DNA of 64,000 nucleotides from Mycolicibacterium sp. TUM20985 (GTDB lineage Bacteria; Actinomycetota; Actinomycetes; Mycobacteriales; Mycobacteriaceae), in contig NZ_AP027291.1 of the NCBI RefSeq assembly GCF_030295745.1, positions 3,100,001-3,164,000 of the forward strand. The letters run 5' to 3'. The translations under genes and the position numbers were made by a program. A model generated the notes under the pieces. The model was not told where the DNA came from. It ran no database searches and was given only the letters and a program-made list of their open reading frames with translations. Positions 42,150-51,907 of the stretch are shown here, in pieces (position 1 is the first letter of the stretch; each line of letters opens with the position of its first letter).

Positions 42150-43502
42150 ATGGACTCTGGCAGCGCAGCCCTCTCGACCGGTGCGGAATGGATCGGCCGA
42201 GCGCCCCACGAGGAGCTTCGCCGCAAGTCGCACCCCGCGCTGCCCGACGTGGACCCGTTCTACGTACCGCCGGCGGGGTACGAACACGCCAGGCCAGGGA
42301 CGGTGCTGCGCTCGCGCGACGTCGAACTCGCGTTCCTCGGGCTGGTCCCACAGAAGCTGACCGCCACGCAGCTGCTGTACCGGTCGACCGACCTCAACGG
42401 TGTCCCGGAGCCCGCCGTAACGACCGTCGTGGTGCCGGCCGACCGGGCCGCGGGCAGCACGGGTCCGATCCTGTCCTACCAGTGCGCGATCGACGCGGTC
42501 GCCGGTAGCTGCTTCCCGTCCTACGCCCTTCGTCGCGGGGCGAAGGCCGCCGGTGCTCTCGCGCAGTTCGAATTCCTCCTGGTGTCCGCGGCGCTGGCCG
42601 AGGGCTGGGCCGTTTCGATCCCGGATCACGAAGGCGTGCACGGTATCTGGGGCGCACCCCACGAACCCGGCTACCACATCCTCGACGGACTGCGGGCGGC
42701 GCTGAATCATGAAGCGCTCAACCTCTCGAGCGAATCGCCCATGGGGCTGTGGGGCTACTCCGGTGGCGGCCTGGCCACGGCGTGGGCGACCGAGGTGTAC
42801 GCCGACTACGCACCCGAGTTGAACGTCGTCGGCGCCGTGCTGGGATCCCCGGTCGGCGACCTCGGCCAGACGTTCCGCCGGCTCAACGGCACCTTCTACT
42901 CGGGTCTGCCCGCCATGGTGGTCGCCGCCCTATCGCACGTGTATCCCGACCTGGACCGTGTCATCAACGAGCACGTCACCGCCGAGGGCAAAGCGATGCT
43001 GAGCGACATCCAGAAGATGACGACCGCGCACGCCGTGATCAAGCTGATCCACGAGGACATGGACACACTGGTCGACCAGCCGCTGGAGAACATCCTCAGG
43101 ACGCCAGAGGTTCAGCACGTATTCGACAGCATCAAGCTGGGCACCGCGGCACCGAGCATCCCCGTGCTCGTCGTACAGGCGGTGCACGACCGGATCGTCT
43201 CCGTGGACGACATCGACGCGCTGACCCACACGTACGCCCGCGGCGGTGCCAACGTCACCTACCACCGCGACATGCTCAGCGAACACATGCTGCTGCACCC
43301 GATGTCCGCTCCGATGACGCTGCGCTGGCTGCGCGACCGCTTCGCGGGGCGCCCGCTGTCGAGCCGCCGCGCGCGGACCAAGTGGCCGACGCTGCTGAAC
43401 CCCTCGACCTATCGGGGCATGATCCGGCTGGGAATCATCAGTGCGAAGGTGATGACGGGTCGACGAGTGGATCGGCTGCCGCTGTCGGAGCTGGATCTCT
43501 AG
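42150..43502 (+). CDS. Secretory-lipase-family alpha/beta hydrolase
   Basis: This 450-residue hydrolase belongs to the fungal/actinobacterial secretory lipase family. The nucleophile Ser is in [10 protein letters not shown], the acid is likely in [13 protein letters not shown] and the His in SEHMLLHP. There is no clear signal peptide, so it may be cytoplasmic or leave by another route. Substrate is unknown; acylglycerols are plausible. I chose ATG 42150 over ATG 42102 (ATGA overlap with nrtR): the 16 extra codons are AT-rich and include TTA and AGA, rare in this genome, and look like promoter DNA. The 3' end overlaps the DUF2567 gene by 65 nt. Confidence 0.82.
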   Translation: MDSGSAALSTGAEWIGRAPHEELRRKSHPALPDVDPFYVPPAGYEHARPGTVLRSRDVELAFLGLVPQKLTATQLLYRSTDLNGVPEPAVTTVVVPADRAAGSTGPILSYQCAIDAVAGSCFPSYALRRGAKAAGALAQFEFLLVSAALAEGWAVSIPDHEGVHGIWGAPHEPGYHILDGLRAALNHEALNLSSESPMGLWGYSGGGLATAWATEVYADYAPELNVVGAVLGSPVGDLGQTFRRLNGTFYSGLPAMVVAALSHVYPDLDRVINEHVTAEGKAMLSDIQKMTTAHAVIKLIHEDMDTLVDQPLENILRTPEVQHVFDSIKLGTAAPSIPVLVVQAVHDRIVSVDDIDALTHTYARGGANVTYHRDMLSEHMLLHPMSAPMTLRWLRDRFAGRPLSSRRARTKWPTLLNPSTYRGMIRLGIISAKVMTGRRVDRLPLSELDL

Positions 43503-44091
43503 TCACCAGGAAGGCCTGTTCGACCGGCGGCCAGGCGCCGAGGTCGTCACGCTTGGTCGACAGCGCGCAGATCGCGTAGACCAGCGCCGCCACCCCGGCC
43601 GGCAGGACGATCGACGCCGCGATCTGCAGCGGGCCGTGGCCGAAGAAGACCGCCGGCGCCTGATGGGTGTAGAACACCCGCTGCTCGGGTGAGACGGGAG
43701 CGGCCGCGATGTCCACCACGCCGTGCCGCCAGCGCGCCAATCCGGCGCCGACACCGGCCGCGGCGCCTGCCGCCGCCAACGCCCCCACCGACAGGGCACC
43801 GACCATGATCGGACCCCGGTGCGGCCGCCACTGCCACAGCGCGACCGCGGACGTCACGGCGAGCACGAACAGAAGTCCGGTCATGAGGAACGCGCCGAGG
43901 AAGAGCAGGTCGGACTCGTCGCCGACGTAGCCCTGCACCCGATCGCCATCGCGGGTCAACGCGATTACCAGCGCAATGGGCGGTGCCAGCCAGGCCCAGA
44001 CGACACCCACGACGACCCCGAGGAGCGCCAGGCCGAGCACAACCCGGGTCGCCGCCTGGCGATGCGAAAGACGTGGTTGCTCAGGGGTCAT
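43438..44091 (-). CDS. DUF2567 membrane protein
   Basis: This 217-residue protein has four hydrophobic helices (about 15-38, 57-80, 85-110 and 150-170) and an extracytoplasmic loop with the [10 protein letters not shown] stretch. It fits the mycobacterial DUF2567 family of unknown function. The ATG overlaps the bsaP stop as ATGA, so it lies at the end of a bioB-bsaP transcript. No link to biotin is established. Its 3' end overlaps the lipase gene on the other strand. Confidence 0.82.
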   Translation of the reverse strand: MTPEQPRLSHRQAATRVVLGLALLGVVVGVVWAWLAPPIALVIALTRDGDRVQGYVGDESDLLFLGAFLMTGLLFVLAVTSAVALWQWRPHRGPIMVGALSVGALAAAGAAAGVGAGLARWRHGVVDIAAAPVSPEQRVFYTHQAPAVFFGHGPLQIAASIVLPAGVAALVYAICALSTKRDDLGAWPPVEQAFLVTRDPAPTAAADPLVDPSSPSH

Positions 44092-44288
44092 CGTTTCCCC
44101 TCCAGGTCCTTGGAATCGAGCGCACCGTGCCGCGAGCACTTCGCCGACCAGCCGTCGGGCCGCACCTGCACGATCATCCTCCGGCCGCAATCGGAGCAGA
44201 ATCGTGGCGGCTCGAGCCCCATCTGGGCGGCCGCCGGTACGCTGCCGCCCTCGGGCTCGCCGGTGTAGACGTTGAACTTCTGCGGCAT
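44088..44288 (-). CDS. bsaP: Biotin synthase auxiliary protein BsaP
   Basis: This 66-residue protein has three Cys (FCSDCGRRM and AKCSRHG, Cys31, Cys34, Cys51) that could hold a metal or iron-sulfur centre. Size, Cys spacing and position 1 nt after bioB match the actinobacterial protein reported to support biotin synthase activity by way of an iron-sulfur function. The exact cofactor is not deducible from sequence. Coupled to the DUF2567 gene by ATGA. Confidence 0.82.
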   Translation of the reverse strand: MPQKFNVYTGEPEGGSVPAAAQMGLEPPRFCSDCGRRMIVQVRPDGWSAKCSRHGALDSKDLEGKR

Positions 44289-44289
44289 C

Positions 44290-45309
44290 CTAGATGGTCG
44301 CGTTCAACGCCTTGATGGGCATCTGCAGATCGTTGAGGAGCTCGAGATCGGACTCCGCGGGGCGTCCGAGCGTGGTCAGGTAGTTGCCGACGATGACCGC
44401 GTTGATCCCGCCGAGGATGCCCTGCTTGGCGCCGAGATCGCCGAGGGTGATCTCGCGTCCCCCCGCGAAGCGGAGCATCGTGCGCGGGAGTGCGAGCCGG
44501 AACGCAGCGACCGCCTTCAGCGCCTCGGCGGCGGGGAGCACCTCGAGGTCACCGAACGGTGTACCGGGCCGGGGGTTGAGGAAGTTCAGCGGCACCTCGT
44601 GAGGGTTCAACGCGGCGAGGTCGGCGGCGAACTCGGCCCGCTGCTCCAGCGTCTCGCCCATGCCAAGGATGCCGCCGCAGCAGACCTCCATGCCGGCGTC
44701 GCGCACCATCGCCAAGGTGTCCCGGCGTTCCTCCCAGGTATGGGTGGTGACGACGTTGGTGAAGAACGATCGCGCGGTCTCGAGGTTGTGGTTGTAGCGG
44801 TGGACGCCCATCGCGGCGAGCCGGTCGACCTGTTCCTGGGTAAGCATGCCCAGGGAGCAGGCGATCTGGATGTCGACCTCGTTGCGGATGGCTTCGATGC
44901 CCGCGGCGACCTGCGCGAGCAAGCGCTCGTCGGGTCCGCGCACGGCGGCGACGATGCAGAACTCGGTGGCGCCGGACTTCGCAGTTTGCTTGGCCGCCTC
45001 CACCAGGCTGGGGATGTCGAGCCAGGCGCTGCGCACCGGTGACGCGAAGAGCCCGGATTGCGAGCAGAAGTGGCAATCCTCGGGGCAGCCGCCGGTCTTG
45101 AGGCTGATGATGCCCTCGACCTCGACCTCGGGCCCGCACCACTTCATCCGGACGTCGTGGGCGAGCGCCAGCAGGTCCTCGAGCCGGTCGTCGGACAGTT
45201 GCAGGACTGCCAGCACCTGCTGCTGATCGAGACCTTCGCCCCGTTCGAGCACCTGCTCCCTGGCTAGACCCAGCACATCCGTGCCTACCTCTGAAGCCGC
45301 CTGCGTCAC
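44290..45309 (-). CDS. bioB: Biotin synthase
   Basis: BioB inserts sulfur into dethiobiotin using S-adenosylmethionine radical chemistry. The 339-residue protein has the radical-SAM motif CPEDCHFC, the Asn-rich YNHNLETA motif, [11 protein letters not shown] and [12 protein letters not shown] chose GTG 45309, because GGGAGGAG lies 6-7 nt upstream; a GTG at 45330 in frame is an alternative. A BioQ-type box lies 28 nt upstream, shared with bioQ, and bsaP follows. Confidence 0.97.
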   Translation of the reverse strand: MTQAASEVGTDVLGLAREQVLERGEGLDQQQVLAVLQLSDDRLEDLLALAHDVRMKWCGPEVEVEGIISLKTGGCPEDCHFCSQSGLFASPVRSAWLDIPSLVEAAKQTAKSGATEFCIVAAVRGPDERLLAQVAAGIEAIRNEVDIQIACSLGMLTQEQVDRLAAMGVHRYNHNLETARSFFTNVVTTHTWEERRDTLAMVRDAGMEVCCGGILGMGETLEQRAEFAADLAALNPHEVPLNFLNPRPGTPFGDLEVLPAAEALKAVAAFRLALPRTMLRFAGGREITLGDLGAKQGILGGINAVIVGNYLTTLGRPAESDLELLNDLQMPIKALNATI

Positions 45310-45336
45310 TCCGCACTCCTCCCGCACCAAAGAACT

Positions 45337-45349
45337 TGAACGGTGTTTA
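45337..45349. promoter_or_regulatory. BioQ-type operator between bioB and bioQ
   Basis: TGAAC-GGT-GTTTA matches the TGAACNNNGTTCA palindrome used by BioQ repressors, with one mismatch. It overlaps the TAGGCT hexamer (45348-45353) that is the likely -10 of bioQ and lies upstream of bioB, so one site could regulate both divergent genes. Confidence 0.7.
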
Positions 45350-45359
45350 GGCTACAGGG

Positions 45360-45983
45360 GTGCAACTGCATCGACGCGATGTGGTCTCCAAGGCCACGCA
45401 GCTCCTCGACGACTACGGAATCGCCGATCTGACGATGCGGCGACTCGCCCGCGAGCTCGGCGTCACCCCCGGCGCGCTCTACTGGCACTTCGCCGACAAG
45501 CAGGCCTTGCTCGGAGCGGTCGCCGACCGGATCCTCGACGCTGCGGCGACCCCGCGCGAGGGAGATCGGTGGTCGGTGCGGGTGCAGGCCATCTGCACCG
45601 GTGTGCGCGACGCGCTGCTGTCGACCACCGATGGGGCCGAGCTCGTCTCGGCGAGCTTCGCGGCGGGCAAGTCCGACCAGATGGCCGGCATCCTGGAGCA
45701 GCTGACCGTCGCGACGGCCGAGGCAGGCATCGCTCGACCGAATGCCGAACTCGCCGCGCGAACGATCCTCTACTACGTGCTCGGCTTCACCGCGGACGAG
45801 CAGTCCCGCATCCAATGGGACGCCGTAGGCGCCCTGTCGGACGGACAGTCCGTGATGACCACCGATCCCAACGCGCGCTTCAGCTTTGGGCTTCGCTTGC
45901 TGGTCGACGGCATCGCCGCGCACCGTGAGGCGCCGTCAGGCGATCACGGTGTCGATCCTGGCCTCACCGTCCCAGCGCCGTAG
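45360..45983 (+). CDS. bioQ: TetR-family biotin regulator BioQ
   Basis: This 207-residue TetR repressor has an N-terminal helix-turn-helix (LTMRRLARELGVTPGALYWHF) and a TetR_C-like ligand domain. In actinobacteria BioQ represses biotin genes by binding TGAACNNNGTTCA; two such boxes are in this window. Start is GTG 45360, exactly 6 nt after a TAGGCT hexamer and without a ribosome-binding site, so it is probably leaderless. The last 48 nt overlap the RNA-ligase gene on the other strand. Confidence 0.88.
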   Translation: MQLHRRDVVSKATQLLDDYGIADLTMRRLARELGVTPGALYWHFADKQALLGAVADRILDAAATPREGDRWSVRVQAICTGVRDALLSTTDGAELVSASFAAGKSDQMAGILEQLTVATAEAGIARPNAELAARTILYYVLGFTADEQSRIQWDAVGALSDGQSVMTTDPNARFSFGLRLLVDGIAAHREAPSGDHGVDPGLTVPAP

Positions 45984-46457
45984 GCCGGCGAACGCGCCGA
46001 CGACGTCATCGGCGTCGATTGCCTCCAGCGCCGCCGGGAGGTCAGCGGGCGACATCCGGCGCGCCAGCGTCACGTGGGGGGTCCATCGACCAGGACGCAC
46101 GTGGGCGAACGGCTCGTCGGCCACATGCGGCGCGCAGATCGCGTCGACCCACGCGTGCAACCGCAGCAGTCCGACACTCGGGACGATCAGCCGAACCAGG
46201 GTGAGCGATTGATGCCCGAACACCATCGGAGCACCGATCACGCTCTCCAGCGGCAGTTGGCCAGCCGGCTCACCCAGGGCGGTGTCGACGGCCGGGTCGA
46301 TGCGCGTGGCCACGGTGAGCGTGACGTGCGGTCGATTGCTCGGTGACCTGTGGTGTGCCTGACTCGGCAGACCGGCTTCGGCGAGCGCGACCCACTCGCG
46401 GTGGATGGCCGCCTCGGCGCCCGGGTCGAACAGCAACTCGACGGAGTGGGCGGCCAC
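45936..46457 (-). CDS. 2'-5' RNA ligase/cyclic phosphodiesterase-like protein
   Basis: This 173-residue protein has the two H-x-T motifs of the 2H phosphoesterase superfamily: HVTLTV (near residue 45) and HVTLARR (near 131). It would act on cyclic phosphates or RNA ends. Its cellular substrate is unknown. It starts with GTG 46457, 2 nt after the bioD stop, so it is the third gene of the bioFD transcript. A longer frame runs through bioD and is rejected. Confidence 0.82.
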   Translation of the reverse strand: MAAHSVELLFDPGAEAAIHREWVALAEAGLPSQAHHRSPSNRPHVTLTVATRIDPAVDTALGEPAGQLPLESVIGAPMVFGHQSLTLVRLIVPSVGLLRLHAWVDAICAPHVADEPFAHVRPGRWTPHVTLARRMSPADLPAALEAIDADDVVGAFAGLRRWDGEARIDTVIA

Positions 46458-46459
46458 GC

Positions 46460-47134
46460 CTAGAGGCTCCGCACCCACTCGGCGCTGAAGGCGCCTGCAC
46501 TGACGTCGGCGAAGGCCTCCGGCGTCAAACCGCCCGCACCGGTCGGCAGCACGGCGCGCACGGGGGCGATGCGGTCGAGCGCCTCGCGGTTGGACGTCTC
46601 CGCGGGACCCGGCTCGAGCGGCCACGCCCCGATCACCACACCGGCGCACGGAATACCTTGTACTACAAGTGATTCCACGGTGAGCGCGGTGTGGTTGAGG
46701 GTGCCCAGGCCGGCCCTGGCGACGACCAGCACGGCCGCGTCCAGGTCGGTCGCGAGGTCTCGCAGCGTCACGCCGCCGGCGCCGAGTTCGACGAGCAGGC
46801 CACCCGCACCCTCGACCAGCGTCAGTCGACCCGGCAAATCTTGCGCGGTGATCGAACCGACCAGCTCGGCGCGGGTCGGCAACGGCAGGCCCGCCCGATC
46901 CGCGGCCGCGACGGGCGCCAGCGGCTCGGGATAACGCCACCCAGAGACGAGAGCACCAACCCCGGAGAGCCGCGCCACCTCGCCGAGATCGTCGTCGCCG
47001 TCGGCGGCGCCCGTTTGTACGGGTTTGCACACCGCGACGTCGAGGCCCGCCAACCGCGCGTGGCAGGCCAGCGCCGCCGTCGCGACGGTCTTGCCCACAC
47101 CGGTGTCGGTACCGGTGATCAGCAGGATGCTCAT
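46460..47134 (-). CDS. bioD: Dethiobiotin synthetase
   Basis: BioD carboxylates and closes the ureido ring of diaminopelargonic acid with ATP. The 224-residue protein shows Walker [17 protein letters not shown] and [11 protein letters not shown]. The ATG at 47134 overlaps the bioF stop by 4 nt. Confidence 0.96.
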   Translation of the reverse strand: MSILLITGTDTGVGKTVATAALACHARLAGLDVAVCKPVQTGAADGDDDLGEVARLSGVGALVSGWRYPEPLAPVAAADRAGLPLPTRAELVGSITAQDLPGRLTLVEGAGGLLVELGAGGVTLRDLATDLDAAVLVVARAGLGTLNHTALTVESLVVQGIPCAGVVIGAWPLEPGPAETSNREALDRIAPVRAVLPTGAGGLTPEAFADVSAGAFSAEWVRSL

Positions 47135-48282
47135 CGCGGCGAGGCGTTCGACAGGACCTCCGACAGGACGCGGCGGGCAACCTCGAGATCCTCCGTCGAC
47201 AACGACGCGCGCGCGGTGAGGCGCAGTCGCGACGTGCCGGCGGGCACCGTGGGCGGACGGAAGCACCCGACCCGCACCCCGCGGTCGAGGCACGCCGCCG
47301 CTGCCGCCAACGCGACCTCCGGCTCGCCGATGATGACCGGCACCACCGCGGATTCGGGAACCGCTGCGACGCCGCATATCTCGGCGAGTTCGGCGGCGTG
47401 CCGCAGCACCGCATCGGCCAGTGACGGTTCCTCGACCAGCACCTCGAGAGCGGCCAGCGCCGCGCCCACGGCGGCAGGGGCGAGGCCGGTGTCGAAGATG
47501 AACGGGCGCGCGGCGTCGATCAGGTGCGCACGGACCGATGCCGGTCCGAGCACGGCGCCACCCTGACTGCCCAGCGCCTTGGACAGCGTCGTGGTCACCA
47601 CCACGTCGGGAGCGCCGGCCAGCCCGACCTCGGCGACGAGCCCTCGGCCGCCGGCGCCACGTACGCCGAGCCCGTGGGCTTCGTCGACGATGAGCAACGC
47701 CCCGTGCCGTCGACACACGTCGTGCAGATCCCGCAGCGGGGCCATCGCACCGTCGGCACTGAACACCGAGTCCGTGACGACCACGGCACGCTGCTCGCCG
47801 CGGACGCGCAGCGCGGCCTCGACGGCGTCGACGTCGCGGTGGGGGGTTACCACGACCCGGGCCCGCGACAGTCGGCAGGCGTCGACCAACGAGGCGTGCG
47901 TCAGCGCGTCGGACACCACCAGCGAACCCGCACCCGACAGGGCGACGACGGCGCCCAGGTTGGCGGTGTAGCCCGACGAGAAGACCAACGCCGACTCGGC
48001 GCCGAGGAACTCGGCCAACGCGATCTCGAAGTCCTCGTGCAGCACGGTGTTTCCAGTGACCAGTCGCGAACCGGTCGACCCGGCGCCCCAGGTCTGCAGT
48101 GCGCGCACGGCGCCCTCGACCACGCGGGGGTGCCGCGACAGTCCCAGATAGTCGTTGGACGCCAGGTCGAGCCCGCCTTCGGACACCTGCCGGGCCCGCA
48201 GCGAGCGGCGCAGACCGGCGGTCCGCCGCTGCTGCTCGATCTCGTCGAGCCAGGCCAACGGGGAGATCACCGCGCGTGTCAC
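47131..48282 (-). CDS. bioF: 8-amino-7-oxononanoate synthase
   Basis: BioF condenses pimeloyl-thioester and alanine on PLP. The 383-residue protein contains [46 protein letters not shown] and the PLP Lys in [14 protein letters not shown] chose GTG 48282, because GAAAGGCGG (near-perfect anti-Shine-Dalgarno match) lies 5 nt upstream and the length then fits the family; ATG 48306 is in frame but has no ribosome-binding site. A TAACCT hexamer (48326-48331) and a BioQ box lie upstream. Confidence 0.95.
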   Translation of the reverse strand: MTRAVISPLAWLDEIEQQRRTAGLRRSLRARQVSEGGLDLASNDYLGLSRHPRVVEGAVRALQTWGAGSTGSRLVTGNTVLHEDFEIALAEFLGAESALVFSSGYTANLGAVVALSGAGSLVVSDALTHASLVDACRLSRARVVVTPHRDVDAVEAALRVRGEQRAVVVTDSVFSADGAMAPLRDLHDVCRRHGALLIVDEAHGLGVRGAGGRGLVAEVGLAGAPDVVVTTTLSKALGSQGGAVLGPASVRAHLIDAARPFIFDTGLAPAAVGAALAALEVLVEEPSLADAVLRHAAELAEICGVAAVPESAVVPVIIGEPEVALAAAAACLDRGVRVGCFRPPTVPAGTSRLRLTARASLSTEDLEVARRVLSEVLSNASPR

Positions 48283-48313
48283 CTTGTCCGCCTTTCGAAC
48301 GGCCATCCCGACT

Positions 48314-48326
48314 TGAACACCGTTCA
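48314..48326. promoter_or_regulatory. Perfect BioQ-type operator upstream of bioF, overlapping the bioA stop
   Basis: TGAAC-ACC-GTTCA is an exact TGAACNNNGTTCA palindrome. Its last three bases are the bioA stop codon (48324-48326 on the minus strand). It lies just downstream of and overlaps a TAACCT hexamer read toward bioF, so bioFD has its own BioQ-controlled promoter inside the bioA end. Confidence 0.75.
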
Positions 48327-49640
48327 GGTTAGCGCACGCGCCACGCCCACCATCGCCGAGCCGATGGTCTCCACCTCGTCGGGTGTGCACACGTACGGCG
48401 GCATCGCGTAGACCAGGTTGCGGAACGGGCGCAGCCAGACGCCGTGACGCAGCGCCGCCTCCGTGGCCTTCCTCATGTTCACCGGCTGCCGCATCTCGAT
48501 CACGCCGATGGCTCCGAGCACCCGGACGTCGGCGACTTCGGCAAGCTCGCGGGCTGGCGCCAACCCGGCAGCCAGGCCAGCCTCGATGTCGCGCACCCGC
48601 CGCTGCCAGTCCTGATTCAGGAGCAACTCGACCGACGCCACGGACACCGCGCACGCCAGCGCGTTGGCCATGAACGTCGGTCCGTGCATCAACGCACCCG
48701 GCTCACCGGAGCTGATGGTCGTGGCGACGTCGGAGCTGCACAGCGTCGCCGCCAGGGTGAGGTAGCCGCCGGTCAATGCCTTGCCGACGCACATGACGTC
48801 GGGCACGACACCCGCGTGGTCGGCGGCGAACAGCTCACCCGTCCTGCCGAACCCGGTGGCGATCTCGTCGAAGATCAGCAGCACGTCATGGCGGGTGCAG
48901 GCCGCGCGCAGGTCCGTCAGGTGACGCGGGTCGTGGAACCTCATCCCGCCCGCGCCCTGGACGACCGGTTCAACGATCACGGCGGCTAGCTCGTGGGCGT
49001 GCGCGGCGAGCTGCGCCTCGAACGCCGCACCGTAGGCCGGGTCGTACTCGGTGGGCACCTGCGGGGCGAACACCTGCGACACGAGGACGTCCGACCAGAG
49101 GGAATGCATGCCGCCGTCGGGGTCGCAGACGCTCATCGGCGTGAACGTGTCGCCGTGATATCCGCCACGCCACGTCATCAGCCGGTGCTTGGCGGGCTTG
49201 CCGCGGCTGCGTTGGAACTGCAGGGCCATCTTCGCGGCCACCTCGACCGCCACCGAGCCCGAATCGCTGAAGAAGACGGTGTCCAGGCCGTCGGGGGTGA
49301 TCTGCACCAGCAGTTCCGCCAGCCGTGCCGCCGGCTCGTGGGTCAGCCCGCCGAACATCACGTGGTTCATCGTCGCGAGTTGCCGGCTGACCGCCGCGTC
49401 CAGCACGGGATGACCATGCCCGTGGATCGCGGTCCACCACGAGCTCATCGCATCGATCACCTCGACCGGCTGGCCACCGTCCACGACCGTGAGCGACGAG
49501 CCGCGCGCGGCGACCGCCACCATGGGCGGCATCGAGTCCGGATCGGCGTGGGATTCGGAGCCGCTCGCAATCCTGCTGTAGGGATGCCATATGTGGGCAG
49601 CGTCGATCGCGCTGATCTGATCTGGCGTCAGCGGCGGCAT
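48324..49640 (-). CDS. bioA: Adenosylmethionine-8-amino-7-oxononanoate aminotransferase
   Basis: BioA transfers the amino group of S-adenosylmethionine to KAPA to give DAPA. The 438-residue protein has [69 protein letters not shown] and the PLP Lys in [11 protein letters not shown] chose ATG 49640 (GGAAGGTGG upstream). No BioQ box precedes it; the 76 nt before it show no TGAAC half-sites. Confidence 0.95.
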   Translation of the reverse strand: MPPLTPDQISAIDAAHIWHPYSRIASGSESHADPDSMPPMVAVAARGSSLTVVDGGQPVEVIDAMSSWWTAIHGHGHPVLDAAVSRQLATMNHVMFGGLTHEPAARLAELLVQITPDGLDTVFFSDSGSVAVEVAAKMALQFQRSRGKPAKHRLMTWRGGYHGDTFTPMSVCDPDGGMHSLWSDVLVSQVFAPQVPTEYDPAYGAAFEAQLAAHAHELAAVIVEPVVQGAGGMRFHDPRHLTDLRAACTRHDVLLIFDEIATGFGRTGELFAADHAGVVPDVMCVGKALTGGYLTLAATLCSSDVATTISSGEPGALMHGPTFMANALACAVSVASVELLLNQDWQRRVRDIEAGLAAGLAPARELAEVADVRVLGAIGVIEMRQPVNMRKATEAALRHGVWLRPFRNLVYAMPPYVCTPDEVETIGSAMVGVARALT

Positions 49641-49717
49641 GCCCCCACCTTCCCCCGGCTGACCGCGCATCACAAAACGGCCTTATCGCCACGGGTTGGG
49701 TAGATTGACCGACGACC

Positions 49718-51904
49718 ATGTTGACGCTCTCGCCTGCCCGAACGGTTCCCGACACCGGATCGGATTCGACCACGCACGCCGTGCTGGGCACCCGGACGTC
49801 CGGCTTCTACCGGCACGATCTCGACGGGCTCCGCGGTGTCGCCATCGCACTCGTCGCAGTGTTCCACGTGTGGTTCGGCAGGGTGTCTGGTGGCGTCGAC
49901 GTCTTCCTGGCCCTCTCGGGTTTCTTCTTCGGCGGCCGGCTGCTGCGGACGGCACTCAAGTCAGGGGCCTCGCTGTCGCCCGTGCCCGAGTTGAAGCGGC
50001 TCATCCGTCGCCTGCTGCCCGCGCTGGTGGTCGTGCTCGCCGCATCGGCCGTCCTCACGATCCTCATCCAGCCCGAGACCCGCTGGGAGACCTTCGCCGA
50101 CCAGAGCCTCGCCAGCCTCGGCTACTACCAGAACTGGGAGCTCGCCAACACGGCCTCCAACTACCTCCGCGCCGGTGAGGCCGTCAGCCCTCTGCAACAC
50201 ATCTGGTCGATGTCGGTGCAGGGGCAGTTCTACATTGCGTTCCTCGGGTTGATCTTCGGGTTCGCCTACCTGCTGCGCAATCGACTGCGGTCGCACACCC
50301 GACTAGCGCTGATCATCCTGCTGATGCTGCTGACCGTCGCGTCGTTCGTCTACGCAGTCATCGCACACGCCGAGGATCCGTCGACGGCCTACTACAACAG
50401 CTTCGCCCGCGGCTGGGAACTGCTGCTCGGGGCACTCGTCGGCGCCCTCGTGCCGTACGTCAGGTGGCCGAGCTGGCTGCGCTCGATCCTCGCCATCGTC
50501 GCGCTGGCCGCCATCCTGTCCTGCGGAGCCTTCATCGACGGCGTCAAGGAGTTTCCTGGACCGTGGGCGCTGGTGCCGGTCGGCGCGACGATGCTGTTCA
50601 TCCTCAGCGGAGCCAACCGGATGGCCGATCCGCACCTGGCCGCCACCGATGGTCGACTGCCCGCCGTCAGCCGGCTGCTGGCGACCAAGCCCTTCGTGTC
50701 GCTCGGGTCGATGGCGTACTCGCTGTACCTGTGGCACTGGCCGCTGCTGATCTTCTGGCTGGCCTACTCGGGGCACACGCGCGCCAACTTCGTCGAGGGC
50801 GCCATCGTCCTCCTGGTGTCCGGTCTGCTCGCATGGCTGACGACCAGGTTCATCGAGGAACCCCTTCGGCTTCGCGGCTCGGCGGCCGCCGCAGCACAGA
50901 AACGTGCCGTCGTCATCCCGTTGCGCACCCGGTTGCGACGACCCACCATCGTGCTCGGCTCGATCGTCACCCTGCTCGGGGTCGCCCTGACCGCCACGTC
51001 CTTCACCTGGCGTGAGCACATGACCATCCAACGCGACAACGGCAAGGAGCTGGCGGGTCTCTCGTCGCGCGACTACCCCGGTGCGCGAGCGCTCGTCGAC
51101 GGCGTCCGCGTGCCCAAGCTGCCGATGCGCCCGACCGTGCTCGAGGCCAAGGACGACGTCCCGGTGTCCACGACGCAGGGGTGCATCAGCGACTTCGCGA
51201 ATACCGACATCATCAACTGCACCTACGGCGACGACACCGCCACCCGCACCATCGCCGTCGCGGGCGGCTCACACGCCGAGCACTGGATCACCGCCTTGGA
51301 TCTGCTGGGCCGCACCCACCACTTCAAGGTCGTCACGTATCTGAAGATGGGTTGTCCACTGACCACCGAGGAGAAACCACTCGTCATGGGCGACAACCGG
51401 CCCTACCCGAAGTGCCGAGAGTGGAACCAGAAGGTGATGCCACGGCTGCTCGCCGATCACCCCGACTACGTCTTCACGACGTCCACCCGCCCGTGGAACA
51501 TCAAGGACGGTGACGTGATGCCGAGCTTCTACGTCGGTATCTGGCAGGACTTCGCGGACGCGGGCATCCCCGTCCTGGCGATGCGCGACACGCCATGGCT
51601 GGTGAAGGACGGGAAGCCGTTCTTCCCCGCCGACTGCCTCGCCGACGGCGGGGACGCCGTCTCGTGCGGCATCAAGCGCTCCGAGGTACTGTCCGATCAC
51701 AATCCGACGCTTGATTTCGTCGGGCGTTTCCCCGGGCTGAAGCCGCTCGACATGAGCGACGCGGTGTGCCGTCAGGACCAGTGCCGCGCAGTGGAGGGAA
51801 ATGTCTTGGTGTATCACGATTCTCATCACATCTCTGCCACGTACATGCGCACCATGACCACCGACCTGGGTCGTCAGCTCGCCGCCGCCACCGGCTGGTG
51901 GTGA
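49718..51904 (+). CDS. Membrane acyltransferase (acyltransferase-3) with C-terminal SGNH domain
   Basis: The 728-residue protein has an acyltransferase-3 domain of about ten helices (RHDLDGLRGVAIALVAVFHVW near residue 32; YLWHWPLL near 343), a further helix (about 408-430) and an outer SGNH hydrolase-like domain (AGGSHAEHW near 515; YHDSHHIS near 702). OafA-type proteins of this architecture O-acylate cell-surface glycans. The glycan acceptor is not known. A TAGATT hexamer lies 11 nt before the ATG. The stop is only 3 nt before treX, so it is probably transcribed with the trehalose genes. Confidence 0.9.
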   Translation: MLTLSPARTVPDTGSDSTTHAVLGTRTSGFYRHDLDGLRGVAIALVAVFHVWFGRVSGGVDVFLALSGFFFGGRLLRTALKSGASLSPVPELKRLIRRLLPALVVVLAASAVLTILIQPETRWETFADQSLASLGYYQNWELANTASNYLRAGEAVSPLQHIWSMSVQGQFYIAFLGLIFGFAYLLRNRLRSHTRLALIILLMLLTVASFVYAVIAHAEDPSTAYYNSFARGWELLLGALVGALVPYVRWPSWLRSILAIVALAAILSCGAFIDGVKEFPGPWALVPVGATMLFILSGANRMADPHLAATDGRLPAVSRLLATKPFVSLGSMAYSLYLWHWPLLIFWLAYSGHTRANFVEGAIVLLVSGLLAWLTTRFIEEPLRLRGSAAAAAQKRAVVIPLRTRLRRPTIVLGSIVTLLGVALTATSFTWREHMTIQRDNGKELAGLSSRDYPGARALVDGVRVPKLPMRPTVLEAKDDVPVSTTQGCISDFANTDIINCTYGDDTATRTIAVAGGSHAEHWITALDLLGRTHHFKVVTYLKMGCPLTTEEKPLVMGDNRPYPKCREWNQKVMPRLLADHPDYVFTTSTRPWNIKDGDVMPSFYVGIWQDFADAGIPVLAMRDTPWLVKDGKPFFPADCLADGGDAVSCGIKRSEVLSDHNPTLDFVGRFPGLKPLDMSDAVCRQDQCRAVEGNVLVYHDSHHISATYMRTMTTDLGRQLAAATGWW

Positions 51905-51907
51905 CCC

